64,000 nt of DNA, taken from the NCBI GenBank assembly GCA_031769625.1, contig JAUIMM010000200.1, forward strand, positions 50,180,001-50,244,000, in the 5' to 3' direction. The stretch comes from Taudactylus pleione. Its lineage: Eukaryota; Chordata; Amphibia; Anura; Myobatrachidae. Shown one piece after another: positions 1 to 10,584 of this stretch. How positions within the stretch are numbered: position 1 is the stretch's first letter; every line of letters starts with the position of its first letter. The translations under genes were made by a program, and so were the position numbers. The notes beneath the pieces are model-generated. The model was given only the letters and a program-made list of their open reading frames with translations. It was not told the DNA's origin and made no database searches.

Positions 1-446
1 CATACACAAACAAAAGTGTTAGGTTTTAGGAAGGCTGACTTTGCAGAGATGGAAAGATGTGTTACTGAGTCAGTGGCAGATTGGAGGAACTTGGATGGAG
101 TGCAGGAGAGGTGGGTAAAAATAAAAAATGCAATACTGAAGGCTACAGACCTTTGTATTAAAAAGGTTAGGAAAAGCACCAGGAAAAGGAAACCAGTGTG
201 GTTTACAAAACAGGTATCAACTAGTGTGAAATTAAAAAAGATGGTTTTTAGGAAATATAAGCAAACACAAAATAATAATGACAAAGAGGCGTATCTTGCC
301 AGAAGGAAGGAGGCTAAGAAGGTGATAGGGCGTGCAAAGGCAGAAGCTGAGGAGAAAATGGCCCAGTCAGTAGATAAAAAGAGCAAAACTTTTTTTAAGT
401 ATATAAGTGAAAGGAGGAAGTCAAATGGAGGAATAATAAGACTTAA
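1..446 (+). pseudogene. CR1-like LINE ORF2, segment A (linker before RT)
   Basis: The frame is open from base 1 and reads HTQTKVLGFRKADFAEMERC onward. It is lysine- and arginine-rich and helical, with a WVKIKNAILKATDLCIKK stretch, then RKRKPVWFTKQV, then a basic region ending KTFFKYISERRKSNGGIIRLK. Known CR1-family proteins have this basic linker (PVWF motif, then a K/R-rich helix) between endonuclease and RT. The true start codon and endonuclease are outside the window. The frame runs on artificially into the MITE at 447. Segment B is in another frame only because of the intervening insertion. Confidence 0.85.
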
Positions 447-997
447 GATTCAGAGCCGGACGCTATTTGTGCTCGCTCGTTCAGAAAAAGGGGGTGGCTA
501 TTTAAATGAACCGTTCGCTCTTTGCGGTCTGTTCACGCCTCTATGTCTGAACGAGCAAACAAAACATCCTACGTCATGTCCGCTATTTATTAGATTAATC
601 GAGTACATCGAAAGGCATCTGAACTGCTCGCTATTCTTGTGGTTGGTTTTTCCTACCACAATCATGCGAGCAGTTCTGACTATAAAATAACCCAGTGACG
701 TGGTCAATGACGCTGCTGTATTAATTATGCACACCCATAAAACGCCCGTTTTGACCTTTAAGCACGCCTGCGTTCGGATCTCCACTCCCCGTTTTCAAGC
801 ACCTTCCCCTGTTACCACCCACAAACGCCTCATTCTGTCACTCAAAATAGCAGGCATTCGCTATTTAGCGAGCACACGATTTTTGGCCGCACTGACTGGT
901 TCGCGCATGCGTATTAAAATCTGTACGCATGCGCAGTTGTGCGAACATCGGTAGGAACGAACGAGCGGCCGCTTACGAGCGGCTCTGAATCAGGCCC
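447..997. mobile_element. Hairpin MITE of the GATTCAG-terminus family inserted in the LINE
   Basis: The left side reads ATTCAGAGCCGGACGCT and the right side AGCGGCTCTGAATCAGGCCC, which are inverted copies of the terminus shared by MITEs at 9159, 38773, 43212, 44150 and 55288. The outer bases of the left end are lost or mutated, so no clean target duplication is visible. The interior differs from the other large copies and is less GC-rich, so this is a related but distinct subfamily. Its insertion splits LINE segments A and B. Confidence 0.7.
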
Positions 998-1247
998 TGA
1001 GAGTGAGTACATGATCATGGGAGACAAAGAAATAGCAGATCATCATAATAATTATTTTTGTTCAGTTTTCACTACAGAAAAAGAGGGGAAGGGGCCACAG
1101 TTAAGTTGCAGAGGCATTCATAAAAATGAAGTACATACATTTTCATTTACAGAGAAGAGGGTCCTAACAGAACTCTCTAAACTGAAAGTGGATAAATCAA
1201 TGGGGCCAGATGGTATACATCCAAGGATGCTAAAAGAGCTTAAAGGG
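998..1247 (+). pseudogene. CR1-like LINE ORF2, segment B (pre-RT)
   Basis: After the MITE the LINE resumes with ESEYMIMGDKEIADHHNNYF, then CSVFTTEKEG, then SFTEKRVLTELSKLKVDKSM, then GPDGIHPRMLKELKG. The pattern 'NxYFxSVF' followed by 'L..LKxxKSxGPDGIHPRxLKEL' is a hallmark of the region just upstream of the RT fingers in CR1 and related LINEs. The segment breaks at ELKG, where a 573-bp element is inserted. Because that insertion plus its duplication is 582 bp, segments B and C stay in the same frame. Confidence 0.88.
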
Positions 1248-1820
1248 GGAAGCAATCGGGAAGCCGACTGCCTATATACCGGCAACCGGCTTCCCGACTG
1301 TCTTATCCCGGCAAGGGTGAAATACCGGGCGTCTAGATGTAGACGCCCGCATTTCCCCGGCACCCGGATACCGGCGCCCGTCATCACGATCGTAGTGATG
1401 CCGGGCGCCGCGAGCGGACAGCCGTGGGGGGGAGGGTAAGGTTTAGGGCTCCCAGGGGGGGACTTAGGGTTAGGCACCCCCCCGGGAGGGTTAGGCTAGG
1501 GGGAGGGAGGGTTAGGCACCCCCGGGGGGGACTTAGGGTTAGGCACAACCCCGGGGGACTTAGGTTTAGGTAGCGGGGAAGTGGGTGGTTAGGGTTAGGC
1601 ACTTAGAGGAGGATTTAGGGTTAGGCACTTGGGGGGGAAGTTAGGGTTAGGCACCCCTAAGGAGGGTTAGGGGGGTTAGGTTAGTGGATACTTACCTATC
1701 CACGATCGGGATTTCCAGCGCTGTCGGGCTTCCGCTGCGTCGCACTCTGCTCCTGTCGGGCTGCCGCTGACGGGAATCGAACCGCCGGCCGTGCGGCCGG
1801 TGGTATATCATACCCATTCC
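1248..1820. mobile_element. Telomere-like-spacer MITE with 9-bp target duplication (Mutator-like size)
   Basis: The insert begins GGAAGCAATCGGG and ends CCCATTCC, and is flanked by the direct repeat CTTAAAGGG (1239-1247 and 1821-1829). Its edges carry GC-rich palindromes such as GGGAAGCCGACTG / CGGCTTCCCGAC. The middle (1430-1690) is a degenerate array of GGTTAGG- and TTAGGGTTAGGC-type units with G-runs. The family recurs at 22043-22586 (also a 9-bp duplication) and 23463-23935. A 9-bp duplication fits Mutator-type transposition, but no transposase is present, so the superfamily is inference. Confidence 0.8.
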
Positions 1821-1829
1821 CTTAAAGGG

Positions 1830-3230
1830 GTCCTGGTAACACCACTAACAGAATTATTCAACCAGTTGGTAGTATCAGGAGTGATTCCAGAGGACTGGAA
1901 AAGAGCAAATGTAATACCACTGTACAAAAGTGGCAACAAAGAAGAAGCAAGTAACTACAGACCAGTAAGCCTTACATCAGTAGTGGGAAAAATGATGGAA
2001 ACACCATTAAAAGAAAGAGTGATGAAATATCTCAAATCCAACAATTTACAGGATCCCAAACAGCATGGATTTACTCAGGGAAGATCATGCCAAACAAATC
2101 TTATTGACTTTTTTGACTGGGTGACCAAAGTAATAGATCAAGGGGGGGCCGTAGATGTAGCTTATCTAGACTTTAGTAAGGCTTTGACATGTAGAATGAT
2201 AAACAAACTGGAAAGCTTGGGATTGGATTCTATGACTGTTGAATGGATAAGATTTTGGTTGCAGGATAGGAAACAGAGAGTTGTAGTAAATGGAGTGTAT
2301 TCACAGGAGGGAAAGGTAACCAGTGGAGTACCCCAGGGATCAGTACTTGGGCCAATGCTTTTTAATATCTATGTTGGTGATATTGCAAATAATATTAAAG
2401 GGAAAGTATGCCTTTTTGCAGATGACACAAAAGTATGCAACAGGGTATTCACACCAGGAGGGGTAAAACAAATGTCTGAGGATCTGGGTAGACTAGAGGA
2501 ATGGGCAAGAACATGGCAACTACAGTTTAATGTAAAAAAATGCAAAATCATGCACTTGGGTCCCAATAACTTAAAGGCTAAATATAGTATCAAGAACACT
2601 ATAATAGAAAATACAGAGGAGGATAGGGATTTAGGAGTCACAATTTCAGAAAACTTGAAGGCAGGCAAGCTATGCACCAAAGCAATGAGGAAGGCAAGTC
2701 AGATGCTTGGTTGCCTAGGGAGAGGAATCAGTAGTAGGAACAAAGAAGTGATAATGCCACTCTATAGATCATTGGTATGGCCTCATCTAGAATACTGTGT
2801 TCAGTTCTGGAGGCCATATCTCCAGAAGGATATAGACACATTAGAGACGGTACAAAGAAGGGCAACTAAACTGGTTCATTGCCTACAGCACAGAACTTAC
2901 CTAGAAAGACTAAAAGATCTTAATATGTATAGTTTGGAACAGAGAAGGGAAAGGGGGGACATGATAGAAACTTTCAAATACATGAAGGGTTTTAACAAGG
3001 GACAGGAGGGAAGCATTCTTCAAAGGAAGAGATGTACAAGAACACGAGGACATGCACTGAAACTGGAGGGAGCTAGGCTCAGAGGAAATTTGAGGAAAAA
3101 TTACTTCACAGAAAGGGTAGTGGATAAGTGGAATAGCCTCCCATCACATGTGGTTGGAGCTAAAACAGTGGAACGAGTTAAACACGCTTGGGATAGGCAT
3201 AAGAATATCCTTGAGAGACGTAAGGAGTAA
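1830..3230 (+). pseudogene. CR1-like LINE ORF2, segment C (reverse transcriptase and C-terminal domain)
   Basis: Encodes an RT for target-primed reverse transcription. Visible in order: VIPEDWKRANVIPLYKSG, NYRPVSLTSVVGKMME, QHGFTQGRSCQTNLIDFFDW (fingers), AYLDFSKAL (motif A, catalytic Asp kept), VTSGVPQGSVLGPMLFNIYV (motif B), CLFADDTKV (motif C, catalytic Asp pair), then the thumb region with KKCKIMHLG and DLGVTISENL, and the C-terminal PLYRSLVWPHLEYCVQFW and LETVQRRATKLV. These C-terminal motifs are characteristic of CR1. Motif A runs directly into CRMINKL, so about five residues expected after KAFD are missing, an in-frame deletion. The first dozen residues of the longest frame come from the MITE. 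The stop is at 3228-3230. Confidence 0.93.
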
Positions 3231-3330
3231 ATAGGGTTGAAGTTGCCTAAAGGATATGAAAAGGGGCAGACTAGATGGGCCAAGTGCTTCTTATCTGCTG
3301 TCAAATTCTATGTTTCTATGATAGTGGTGT

Positions 3331-4273
3331 GACCATGAGGGGAGGGGGAGTTTGCTGTACTTTCTGACACCATTGTTTTATGTGAAATGTGGTCTGTTAT
3401 TAATGGAGAGTGGAACAGGGGAGCTGTCCAGAGCAGTGAGGGAGCCTCCATTTTACTGTATCCATTCAACTGTGACCATTTTGTGGACTAGTATAGTGTG
3501 TATAAATGTTTTTTGGGGGGGTGGTGGTCTGGCTCCTACAATTTCATCCTGACTCCTAGATTTTAGAAAAATTTGTCAAGCCCTGTTTTATGGGATGTGG
3601 TGGAGAGGTCCATTCGCGCCCAAGATCCTGCACCTTCAAATATCAGGGAGCTGTGAGAAGCTATCCAGACAGCATGGGTCAACATCTCTCTAGAGGTCTT
3701 CCATCCACATCTTTCCCATGACTTTTGGCACTTCCTTGTATATAAACTCTGCACACCAGCCAATTTCCCAAAGTCCAGTTTTTGGCACACAGGATTCAAT
3801 ATAATACTAATTATACATTTCCAATTTCCCATACCAATTCCAGCTGTAAATAATAGAAACATTTATTTACAGAAACACAAAAGGGGTTAATTGAGACTTT
3901 GATAGCTCAGGAACATTATCGTGCACATAGAGTTATCACCAGCCTTTGTGGATATCAAAGAAGATTTTTTTTTTGTAAAGAAGAACCTGGGCTCTAGAAT
4001 CCACAGTGCTACCTTACCATATATGGTTAAGTGAAAAGGCTATGGTTATGAAGAAAAGTCTTGGGAGTAAGCAGAAAATTTACTTATGTCTAGAATAATT
4101 AGAGAATTTTACCTGAAATATCCCAGGACATCCTGAATTATCCAGAGGACATTCTGGCATACTGTCAGACTTCAAACTTAGGGCTCCTTTTTCTTCAGGC
4201 TGCTGCTTACTCCACTGACCACGTTATTCTAGTGTTGGACCGCTTGTTATTTTTGTTGTGTTGAGCTCTATTG
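3331..4273. other. Non-coding stretch, no assignable feature
   Basis: AT-rich sequence after the LINE tail with short poly-T and poly-G runs (for example 3507-3524). The text near 3540-3600 resembles the end of an old dispersed repeat, but no inverted ends or target duplication are visible. Open frames here are short and show no family motif. Confidence 0.5.
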
Positions 4274-4275
4274 TA

Positions 4276-4519
4276 AGCTGGGTACACACCATATGATAGT
4301 GTGACCCAACGATGGTGCAATGCAAAGTAGCGACACATTGCGTGCACTGTACTCACTGCACAAACTGGTGTACAATGGTGCTATGTGTTGCTACGTTCTG
4401 CATGTATTCATTGTATCATCCCATCAGGTGTACACACTAAACGATGTGTACAATATATCATTCTGATCCATGTTGTTACAATATATCGTCCGATACATCA
4501 CATAGTGTGTACATAGCTT
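4276..4519. mobile_element. Hairpin MITE with TA flanks
   Basis: Begins AGCTGGGTACACACC and ends GTGTGTACATAGCTT, with TA on each side (4274-4275 and 4520-4521). Inner arms such as AACGATG and ATATATCGTCCGATA carry further self-complementary segments. The ends resemble those of the elements at 15952 and 49418, suggesting related non-autonomous elements using a TA target, as Tc1/mariner elements do. The superfamily call is inference. Confidence 0.55.
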
Positions 4520-4521
4520 TA

Positions 4522-5950
4522 CTGGTATTCTGATAGTCCAGTATGCTCTAGCTACACCACTGTCTAATTATAAAAATCTCAGGCCCTATCTGTCCCTTCC
4601 TTGCAGATTGTGTTTCTTACAAAAAAAAACAAAACTTTTTTTTTGGGGGGTGCTCTGTGCCCCGGACATGAACCCCTTAGTGTTAGGGACTGCTAGTGAC
4701 AGAGAAGCGATGACGAGGCCTAGCAGCTTCCCATGTATTGCAAATGCATGCAACCAATATCTCTGAAGTTCTGTTACCATATAGTGTTCATATATTGTTG
4801 CAAGTATAATTCAGTGTGCTGAGGAACAATAGGGGGTTAAACCCCCCTCCCTTTTCTAGTCAGATTGTGTTTCTTGACAGAATTTAGTTGTTGCTGTTCC
4901 TGCTGCACTTTGGCTTCAGCAATTCACTTCAAGTGTCCTTGACTTTCCCAATGCTTCACGTTTGGTACTGACACTGCCTTACTGGATACCAAACCTAGCT
5001 GCCTCTGACTAGTCCTTGTTCTAGTGATCCTATCCCAGTCTGACTTCCTTTACAGTCACTGGACTTCATGAAGGGAGCCAAGATAGATTCCCCCTTCCCC
5101 AGGAGTTTCCAGGAGTGGGTTCCCCTCCTATTTGCTACATGAGGAGTGAGTAAAGACAAGGAGGTTATCTAAAGATGTAGAATCTCTTTAAAATGTTAAG
5201 ATAAGAAAAAATGAGCCTTAAATTCAAATATCTGGATAACCCATATGTTTTCTATAACTCTATAGGCTGCTTTATAATTGTCCTAATTATATATTCAATG
5301 TTCATGTACAGTATTTTAAAAAATACATTTATACATGGCACACATACTGTACTATATATAAAAACTGTATGTTACAACTATCCCGTAGCAACATAACAAT
5401 AATCAAAACACATAGAACATAATGCCTCTAAGGTTCACCCTATGTATATCATGATTAAGGAATGTCTTGGAGCTATTGCTAAGGTCCCGGTTTTAGTAAT
5501 GACCCTAAGCTATGGATTTGAATTGAATGGAGAACAGAGAACAGGACTGTCATTGTAATCTGTGTACCCAGATGATGCAGCTATTTGAAACAGACCCTAG
5601 CAATCAATGGTCAGATAAGCCATTTAATGACATTAAACATCTGGTGTCATACAAAAAAAAAGTAATTCTTCATGTCTTCACTGAGTAATGAAAAACAGGC
5701 TGAGTGAAACCTGAAGCATTATAGCAATTGAACAAATACTATGACACTCACAACAATGGTGCAGCACAGTACACCTTTTCTTCTTATTGTTGTTATTAGA
5801 CATTGTTTCTATAAAGAACAAAGCCAAGTCTCAAGTATTTGCTATGTGATCCTTATACATGCACCATTTTGCATGGATAATTGACATATCCTGAAAGGGT
5901 AATCCTGGGCACATTGCAAAGCATATGTGAATAATGGAGGTAGATATTAT
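4522..5950. other. AT-rich non-coding stretch
   Basis: No coherent frame, inverted ends or tandem repeat stands out. Poly-A/T runs occur at 4620-4650 and 5650. I see no RNA gene or promoter I can defend. Confidence 0.5.
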
Positions 5951-5954
5951 CCCA

Positions 5955-6142
5955 GTTGTTGAGATGTCGGCGCACAGAATGCCGGCACTGGAATCCCGAC
6001 ACTAGTCAAAATCCGGGCCGGGTTAGAGGTAGGGTTAAGATATGGACTGGTGTCAGTATCCTAAACCTGTCGGGATGCCAGCATCGGGAATCTGCCCCGG
6101 GATTCCGAGCGCCAGAATCCCGTACCCAACCCGTGAATATCC
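5955..6142. mobile_element. Short relative of the telomere-like-spacer MITE
   Basis: Contains AATGCCGGCACTGGAATCCC, GGGTTAGAGGTAGGGTTAAG and CCCGTACCCAACCCG. It shares the arrangement of outer CCGG-rich hairpins around a few GGTTAGGG-like units with 22043-22586, but only two such units remain. Ends are approximate. Confidence 0.55.
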
Positions 6143-7205
6143 GAGAGGAATATTATGTAATATTGTATCCAGACATTTAAACGAGGCACAATTTGCAAAG
6201 TGGAGAAGTCAGCTTAAACAACTGTCAAGGGGCACAGCCATCATTTTAACTATAAATGGAAGGAGGGTTTTTTTCCGGGCGCTCACTTTGATGTCACTTT
6301 TAGGTTAATTGTCTGGGGGGACAGCAAAGTTCTAGAGAGAGAATCCCCTTAGTTTCTCCCTAATTAATCTATAATAAATAATTGTATGTGTCAACATACA
6401 CCATAGAACTGAGCCTGCATGTACTTTAGTGTATACAGAGTGACCCCTACAGAATAGTATATGAAATTATAGTAGGTGTGTAATTAAATATATAAATGAA
6501 TAAAGTAATAGTTCAGAATCTAGTAATACTAGACAAATTTCTTTTAATTGATTTAAATCAGATTACTAGATTTATTATAGATCATTTTAACTATGGTGTA
6601 TTACATTTATCTCACCCCATTACGAGAGCGCCAAAATTTCAAGTGTGTCAGTCAGTGTTTGGCTATTTCTTTTCTTTTCAATGTTGTGTGCATGGCTGGC
6701 AGTTTCCAATTTACTGCTATCACCTTTCTAGCAAAGAATAATAAGTAAATAGAAGATAACGCTCAGAAGCTCGGCATTTTATTTCATGTCTTAGTCCTAA
6801 AACACAAGTAATTGATTAATAGGTATTGTGATATCTAGAACAATCCATAATTTATTTGGTATGCTACATGAATTTATTAATATGGGCAAGTCCCATACAT
6901 GATGTGTGAAAGAGCTTTCATTTCTAATGACTTCTCACAGTTAGGTGGGTCACAGCCCTCGTATGTATTTTGAGGGACTGTACATACAGTTAAACTTCAT
7001 TCATATGAATCAGCCATGTGCTTCTCTCCTTTTTCCATATAGCTACACTGTCACGGGAGCCTGTGATTTCAGATCCCTATCAGGACCGTTGAGCCTAGAT
7101 GAGGCAGGGACGAAGCTAAAACTATGAGATTCCTGTGCATGAAACCACCAGGGGCGGAACAGCACTGGGAGTAAGGATCTTGAACAGATACAGAGCATGA
7201 ACTGG
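6143..7205. other. AT-rich non-coding stretch
   Basis: Low-GC sequence with no recognisable repeat ends or coding motif. Confidence 0.45.
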
Positions 7206-7594
7206 GGGCCTGATTCAGACCCGGTCGCAAGCGCTGAGCACTCACAAAAGGGTTGATGGTGGCCCAGAGCGCTTGCGCACGAAGGAGCCGGCTCCGTCGT
7301 GCACATGTGCGAGACCCGGATAGCGACGGCAACTCCGTCGCTCCGGGTCTCGCACCAAAGGGGGCGTGCTGTCGATGTTGAGTGACAGCACACCCCCTTT
7401 AGTGGGCGGGCTGGGGGGGTGGCTGCCCAGACGGAGGCGTTCCCATGAAAACGCCTACCGTCTGGGGGCGGCCCCACTGACATCACAAGTGATGTCAGTG
7501 GGAGAGCTTTCGGCTTTGTTAGAGCCGAAAGCTCTCTGGGGCTTGCGGCCACGAGACCCTACCACAAGGGTCTCGTCTCAAGCCCAATGGTCGC
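7206..7594. mobile_element. Chain-of-hairpins MITE, left end intact, right end lost
   Basis: Starts GGGCCTGATTCAGACCCGGT. Reading right, it is a series of local palindromes: GCGCTTGCGCACG, CGGAGCCGGCTCCG, GACCCGGATAGCGACGG, GGGGGCGTGCTGTC with its reverse GACAGCACACCCCC, then GGAGGCGTTCCC, CCCACTGACATCAC with its reverse, GAGCTTTCGGCT with its reverse, and GAGACCCTACCACAAGGGTC. It stops near ATGGTCGCGAT without the right terminus, so it is truncated compared with the copy at 9159. Confidence 0.8.
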
Positions 7595-8288
7595 GATGGA
7601 AATCTGTCACTTACAGCCCATGGTAATGCTAATAGATACCGGTAATCGGGGGTACTTGCAGCAGTAAGGAACAACAGTAAGGCATGGGGTTCTATGCATG
7701 AAGCAGTGAAGTGTCCTGTTTATCTGAAAACAGGACACTTTTCTGCTTTGTGCGATTCATAGAGCAAGGTACTGTTGGAGAAGCTTATTACGTCTCCAGC
7801 GGGGCACCTGCTCCTGTATGTATCGCTTCACCATACATTTGTATGTTGAGTGCATACAAATGGAATGGAAAGCATACAAAAGGAATGGAAAGCTCAGCTT
7901 TCTGTGTCTCTGATTGCACCATAGTCGCCATCTCAGGGTGGTGTTAGCAGTGTTGTTAGGGGAGAAGACCAGCATAGACAGCTGTTTTCCTTCATTCTCC
8001 CTGTTGTCTTGCCCCCTTTTCTGCCAGCAGCTAATCAGAGGTGCCCAGGGTATATGCATATGCATATCCCAGGTCACCTCCTGCAGTGCTGACTGCTGGC
8101 TGGCAGCTGCCCTCGCTGACCAAGTGCCCCCGCCTTCATACACCTGCCCCGCTATTGTAATGTGATATAATGTAATGTGACCCGGGTCACCTCTATCCGG
8201 ACTGCCCGCTGCCCCCGCGTCTCCCGTTCCTTCCCCTGCCGCCACTAAGTAAGGTGACCCGGCATATGCATATGCTGGCAGGGTTAGT
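7595..8288. other. Non-coding stretch between two MITEs
   Basis: Contains short imperfect direct repeats (GAATGGAAAGC twice near 7863-7893), and the repeated text GCTGGCAGGGTTAGT near 8274 that also occurs at about 8697. No coding or RNA feature recognised. Confidence 0.4.
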
Positions 8289-8654
8289 CATATTTACCGA
8301 CTTTTACTCACTCCTTTCCGGGAGCAGCCGGAGAGGTCCAGCTGCTCTCCGCTTTAGGGGGCGGGGCCAGATTATAGTAATCATTAGGCCCCGCCCCATT
8401 TACAGGAAACCTCCCGCGATTTGCATGTCCATGTGGAGCGGGGCTAAATTACGTGATTTGTGCAATTTAGCCCCGCCCCCTCCCTACGGACTCGCATATG
8501 TAGCGGAAAATCTACTCATCCTGCCCACTTCAATAGGAAGTGGGCGGGATGGGCGGGATGCGTGAGATTTGCCTTCTATTTCGGGGGTGCGGGGGGGGGG
8601 GTTACCCGAAAAATTGTGAGCCTCCCGCGACTCCCGGGAGAGTAGGCAAGTATG
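8289..8654. mobile_element. hAT-type MITE, 8-bp target duplication GGGTTAGT
   Basis: Starts CATATTTACCGACTT and ends GTAGGCAAGTATG. A perfect 8-bp direct repeat GGGTTAGT flanks it (8281-8288, 8655-8662). The interior has matched arms, for example GCCCCGCCCC against GGGGCGGGGC and CCCACTTCAATAGGAAGTGGG. An 8-bp duplication is the hAT signature. Relatives: 54646-55022 (also with an 8-bp duplication) and 39625-39913. Confidence 0.85.
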
Positions 8655-8712
8655 GGGTTAGTGTGTGTGTGTGTGTGTGAGTGTGTGTGTATGAGTGCTG
8701 GCAGGGTTAGTG
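8655..8712. repeat. (GT)n microsatellite with minor GA interruptions
   Basis: A run of GT dinucleotides interrupted by GA and AT, followed by another copy of GCTGGCAGGGTTAGT. The neighbouring hAT MITE inserted into this low-complexity tract. Confidence 0.8.
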
Positions 8713-9045
8713 TGTGTATGAGGGGCGGGGAGGAGGGGGGGTGGCTTGACAAACACAGGCGTTCCCTTAGGAACAGAGCAGAAGCAAATCTAATGCCTGG
8801 GGCCAGGGGAACTATATCAGAGAAGTGAGTTGTTTTGACAATGTGAGCGCTGTCTTTGGAATCCGGTCGGGCTGTACCAGTCTCCTGATGAAATCCAACA
8901 TGGCCACGCCCATGCTCCCAAATAGTAAACACAGTAATGGAGGTGCAGTTCTCAGATACACAGTGGATGGCCAAAGGATCTGCAAACAACTTGGAGATGG
9001 CATCGCCGGACATGATAAGTAGGGCTAAGACCCTGACCTGTGACA

Positions 9046-9127
9046 TCCAATACCATCCACTCCACTCCAATACCATCCACTCCACTCCAATACCATCCAC
9101 TCCACTCCAATACCATCCACTCCACTC
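9046..9127. repeat. 20-bp minisatellite, four units
   Basis: Four near-perfect tandem copies of a 20-bp unit beginning TACCATCCACTCCACTCCAA. Reading frames across it on both strands repeat a short peptide, which is an artefact of the tandem structure. Confidence 0.95.
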
Positions 9128-9158
9128 TGCCGTTCAGCATTATTGCATACAACACTAT

Positions 9159-9636
9159 GGTCCTGATTCAGAGGCGCTCGCTATTTGAGAGTGCTCGCTC
9201 TGAATCAGGGCGGATTAAAAAAAAAAATCCGCCTCCAGGCCGCTCGCATAGCTGTGGGTGACCACCCACAGCTTGTGCAGGCAGCCTGGCGATGGTTGCG
9301 ATTATCGCGACCATCGGGCTTGCGACGAGACCCTTGTGGTAGCGTCTCGTCCACCGCAAGCCCCAGTGAACTTCCTGCTCTAATAGAGCAGGAAGTTCAC
9401 TACTGACATCACGTGTGATGTCAGTAGGGCCGCCCACAAATGGCAGGTGTTCCTTCGGGAACGCCTCCGTTTGTGCAGCCACCCCCCTGACCCGCCTACA
9501 AAACGGGGCGAGCTGTCGACCAACATCAACAGCCGCCCCGTTTTGCTGCGAGCCCCGAGCGAGTGAAGTTCTCACTCGCTCTGGGGCTCGCACGTGCGCA
9601 CTGCCCGACCATTGCGAGCGGGTCTGAATCAGGCCC
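9159..9636. mobile_element. Chain-of-hairpins MITE with TAT target duplication
   Basis: Begins GGTCCTGATTCAG and ends CTGAATCAGGCCC, flanked by TAT (9156-9158, 9637-9639). Internal palindromes in order include the terminal GCGCTCGC / GCTCGCTCTGAATC arms, AGCTGTGGGTG with CACCCACAGCT, GATGGTTGCG with CGCGACCATC, GAGACCCTTGTGG, ACTTCCTGCTC with GAGCAGGAAGT, TGACATCACGTGTGATGTCA, GGGAACGCC, and CGGGGCGAGCTGTC. No coding frame of its own. Confidence 0.9.
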
Positions 9637-9639
9637 TAT

Positions 9640-10520
9640 GTTCTCTATGATATTGTATATTGCCCTATTTAATTTCATACTATGTTATTTCATCTAATTT
9701 GTGTTCATTCTATTTATTTATTTTTTATCTACTATATTGTTTACCAGATATTCTACCGTGAATGTTTATGCCTAAAATGTAAATACGCACACTCCCAATT
9801 AAATCGTACTCAATTATGGTTACTACATTATATATCTAGGGATCTATTCATAAAGGAACGGGACGCTCAGCTTTCCGTTCCTCTACTGCGGTATAGATTC
9901 ACCATCTGAGGATGCCATTATCTGTAACGCAAGCCGAACAGAGCATGGAAGTTGCATTATTGCATACATCACTATATATTGCACACTTCATGTTCCTTAT
10001 GAATAGACCCCACGTCATCAAAATGTGCATGTCGCTAATTTTGTTTTGACAAAATGCATATGACTATCTGCTGCATAACTTTTGCACACATGACTGTAAT
10101 CCATCTTATTAGACAATCTTCCAAAAGGAGATGCAAGACAACATTTTAAAAACTGTTAGGAGTGGAGTGCGCTACTGCACAGTCTCCAACAACATGGCTC
10201 CTCAAGGGACACTTCTGTTCCCTTACCAAGAATTTAGCCAATACTATGACTGTACATGTGTGGCACCATCTTGTTTACTGTGCATGAGTGATACAGTGGA
10301 GGACGGCTGTCCTCCCTTTAGCTCCTGAGACCTGAAACATCTACCCGCACATGAGGGCTGTACTAAGACCGCAATACCTGTGACAGTCACCGGCTGCCTA
10401 ACCACACTCTGCTACAAGCTCCACTTCATGTTAATGAACAAACCAGTGTAACAGTGAGTACGGATGTATTTAATAAACTACATACGCTGGTTAAGTTCCA
10501 CTGGACTAGTTGCCTGGCTT

Positions 10521-10522
<2 letters not shown>
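9640..10522. other. AT-rich non-coding stretch
   Basis: No recognised repeat ends or coding motif. Confidence 0.4.
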
Positions 10523-10579
<57 letters not shown>

Positions 10580-10580
10580 C
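10523..10580. repeat. (TA)n microsatellite
   Basis: About 58 bp of TA dinucleotides with one TG interruption near 10570. Confidence 0.97.
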
Positions 10581-10584
10581 CACT

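Larger units (their letters stand above)
1..3325 (+). mobile_element. CR1-like non-LTR retrotransposon (LINE), truncated by window edge, two insertions
   Basis: A single LINE copy on the plus strand, recovered in three pieces (1-446, 998-1247, 1830-3325) separated by a hairpin MITE and a telomere-like MITE. The pieces read in order as endonuclease-to-RT linker, pre-RT region, and reverse transcriptase plus C-terminal domain. The 3' UTR is only about 95 bp after the stop and ends in short repeats of the ATTCTATGTTTCTATG type, as is usual for CR1-class LINEs, which end in short tandem repeats rather than poly-A. The 5' part, including the endonuclease, lies before the window. The copy is dead: it is interrupted twice and has a deletion in RT motif A. 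Confidence 0.9.

Noticed and set aside
498..954. Small frames crossing the first MITE
   Set aside because: They run through hairpin sequence of a non-coding MITE and show no domain.
1430..1700. Possible true telomere or chromosome end
   Set aside because: Units are degenerate and mixed with G-runs, lie inside a MITE with a 9-bp duplication, and recur at two other places in the window.
7043..7626. Frames of 80-170 codons over 7.0-7.6 kb
   Set aside because: They overlap in several frames on both strands of a palindromic MITE, which suppresses stop codons by composition.
8885..8891. CTGATGA as another hammerhead core
   Set aside because: No GAAA partner, stem II or complementary stem I within reach.
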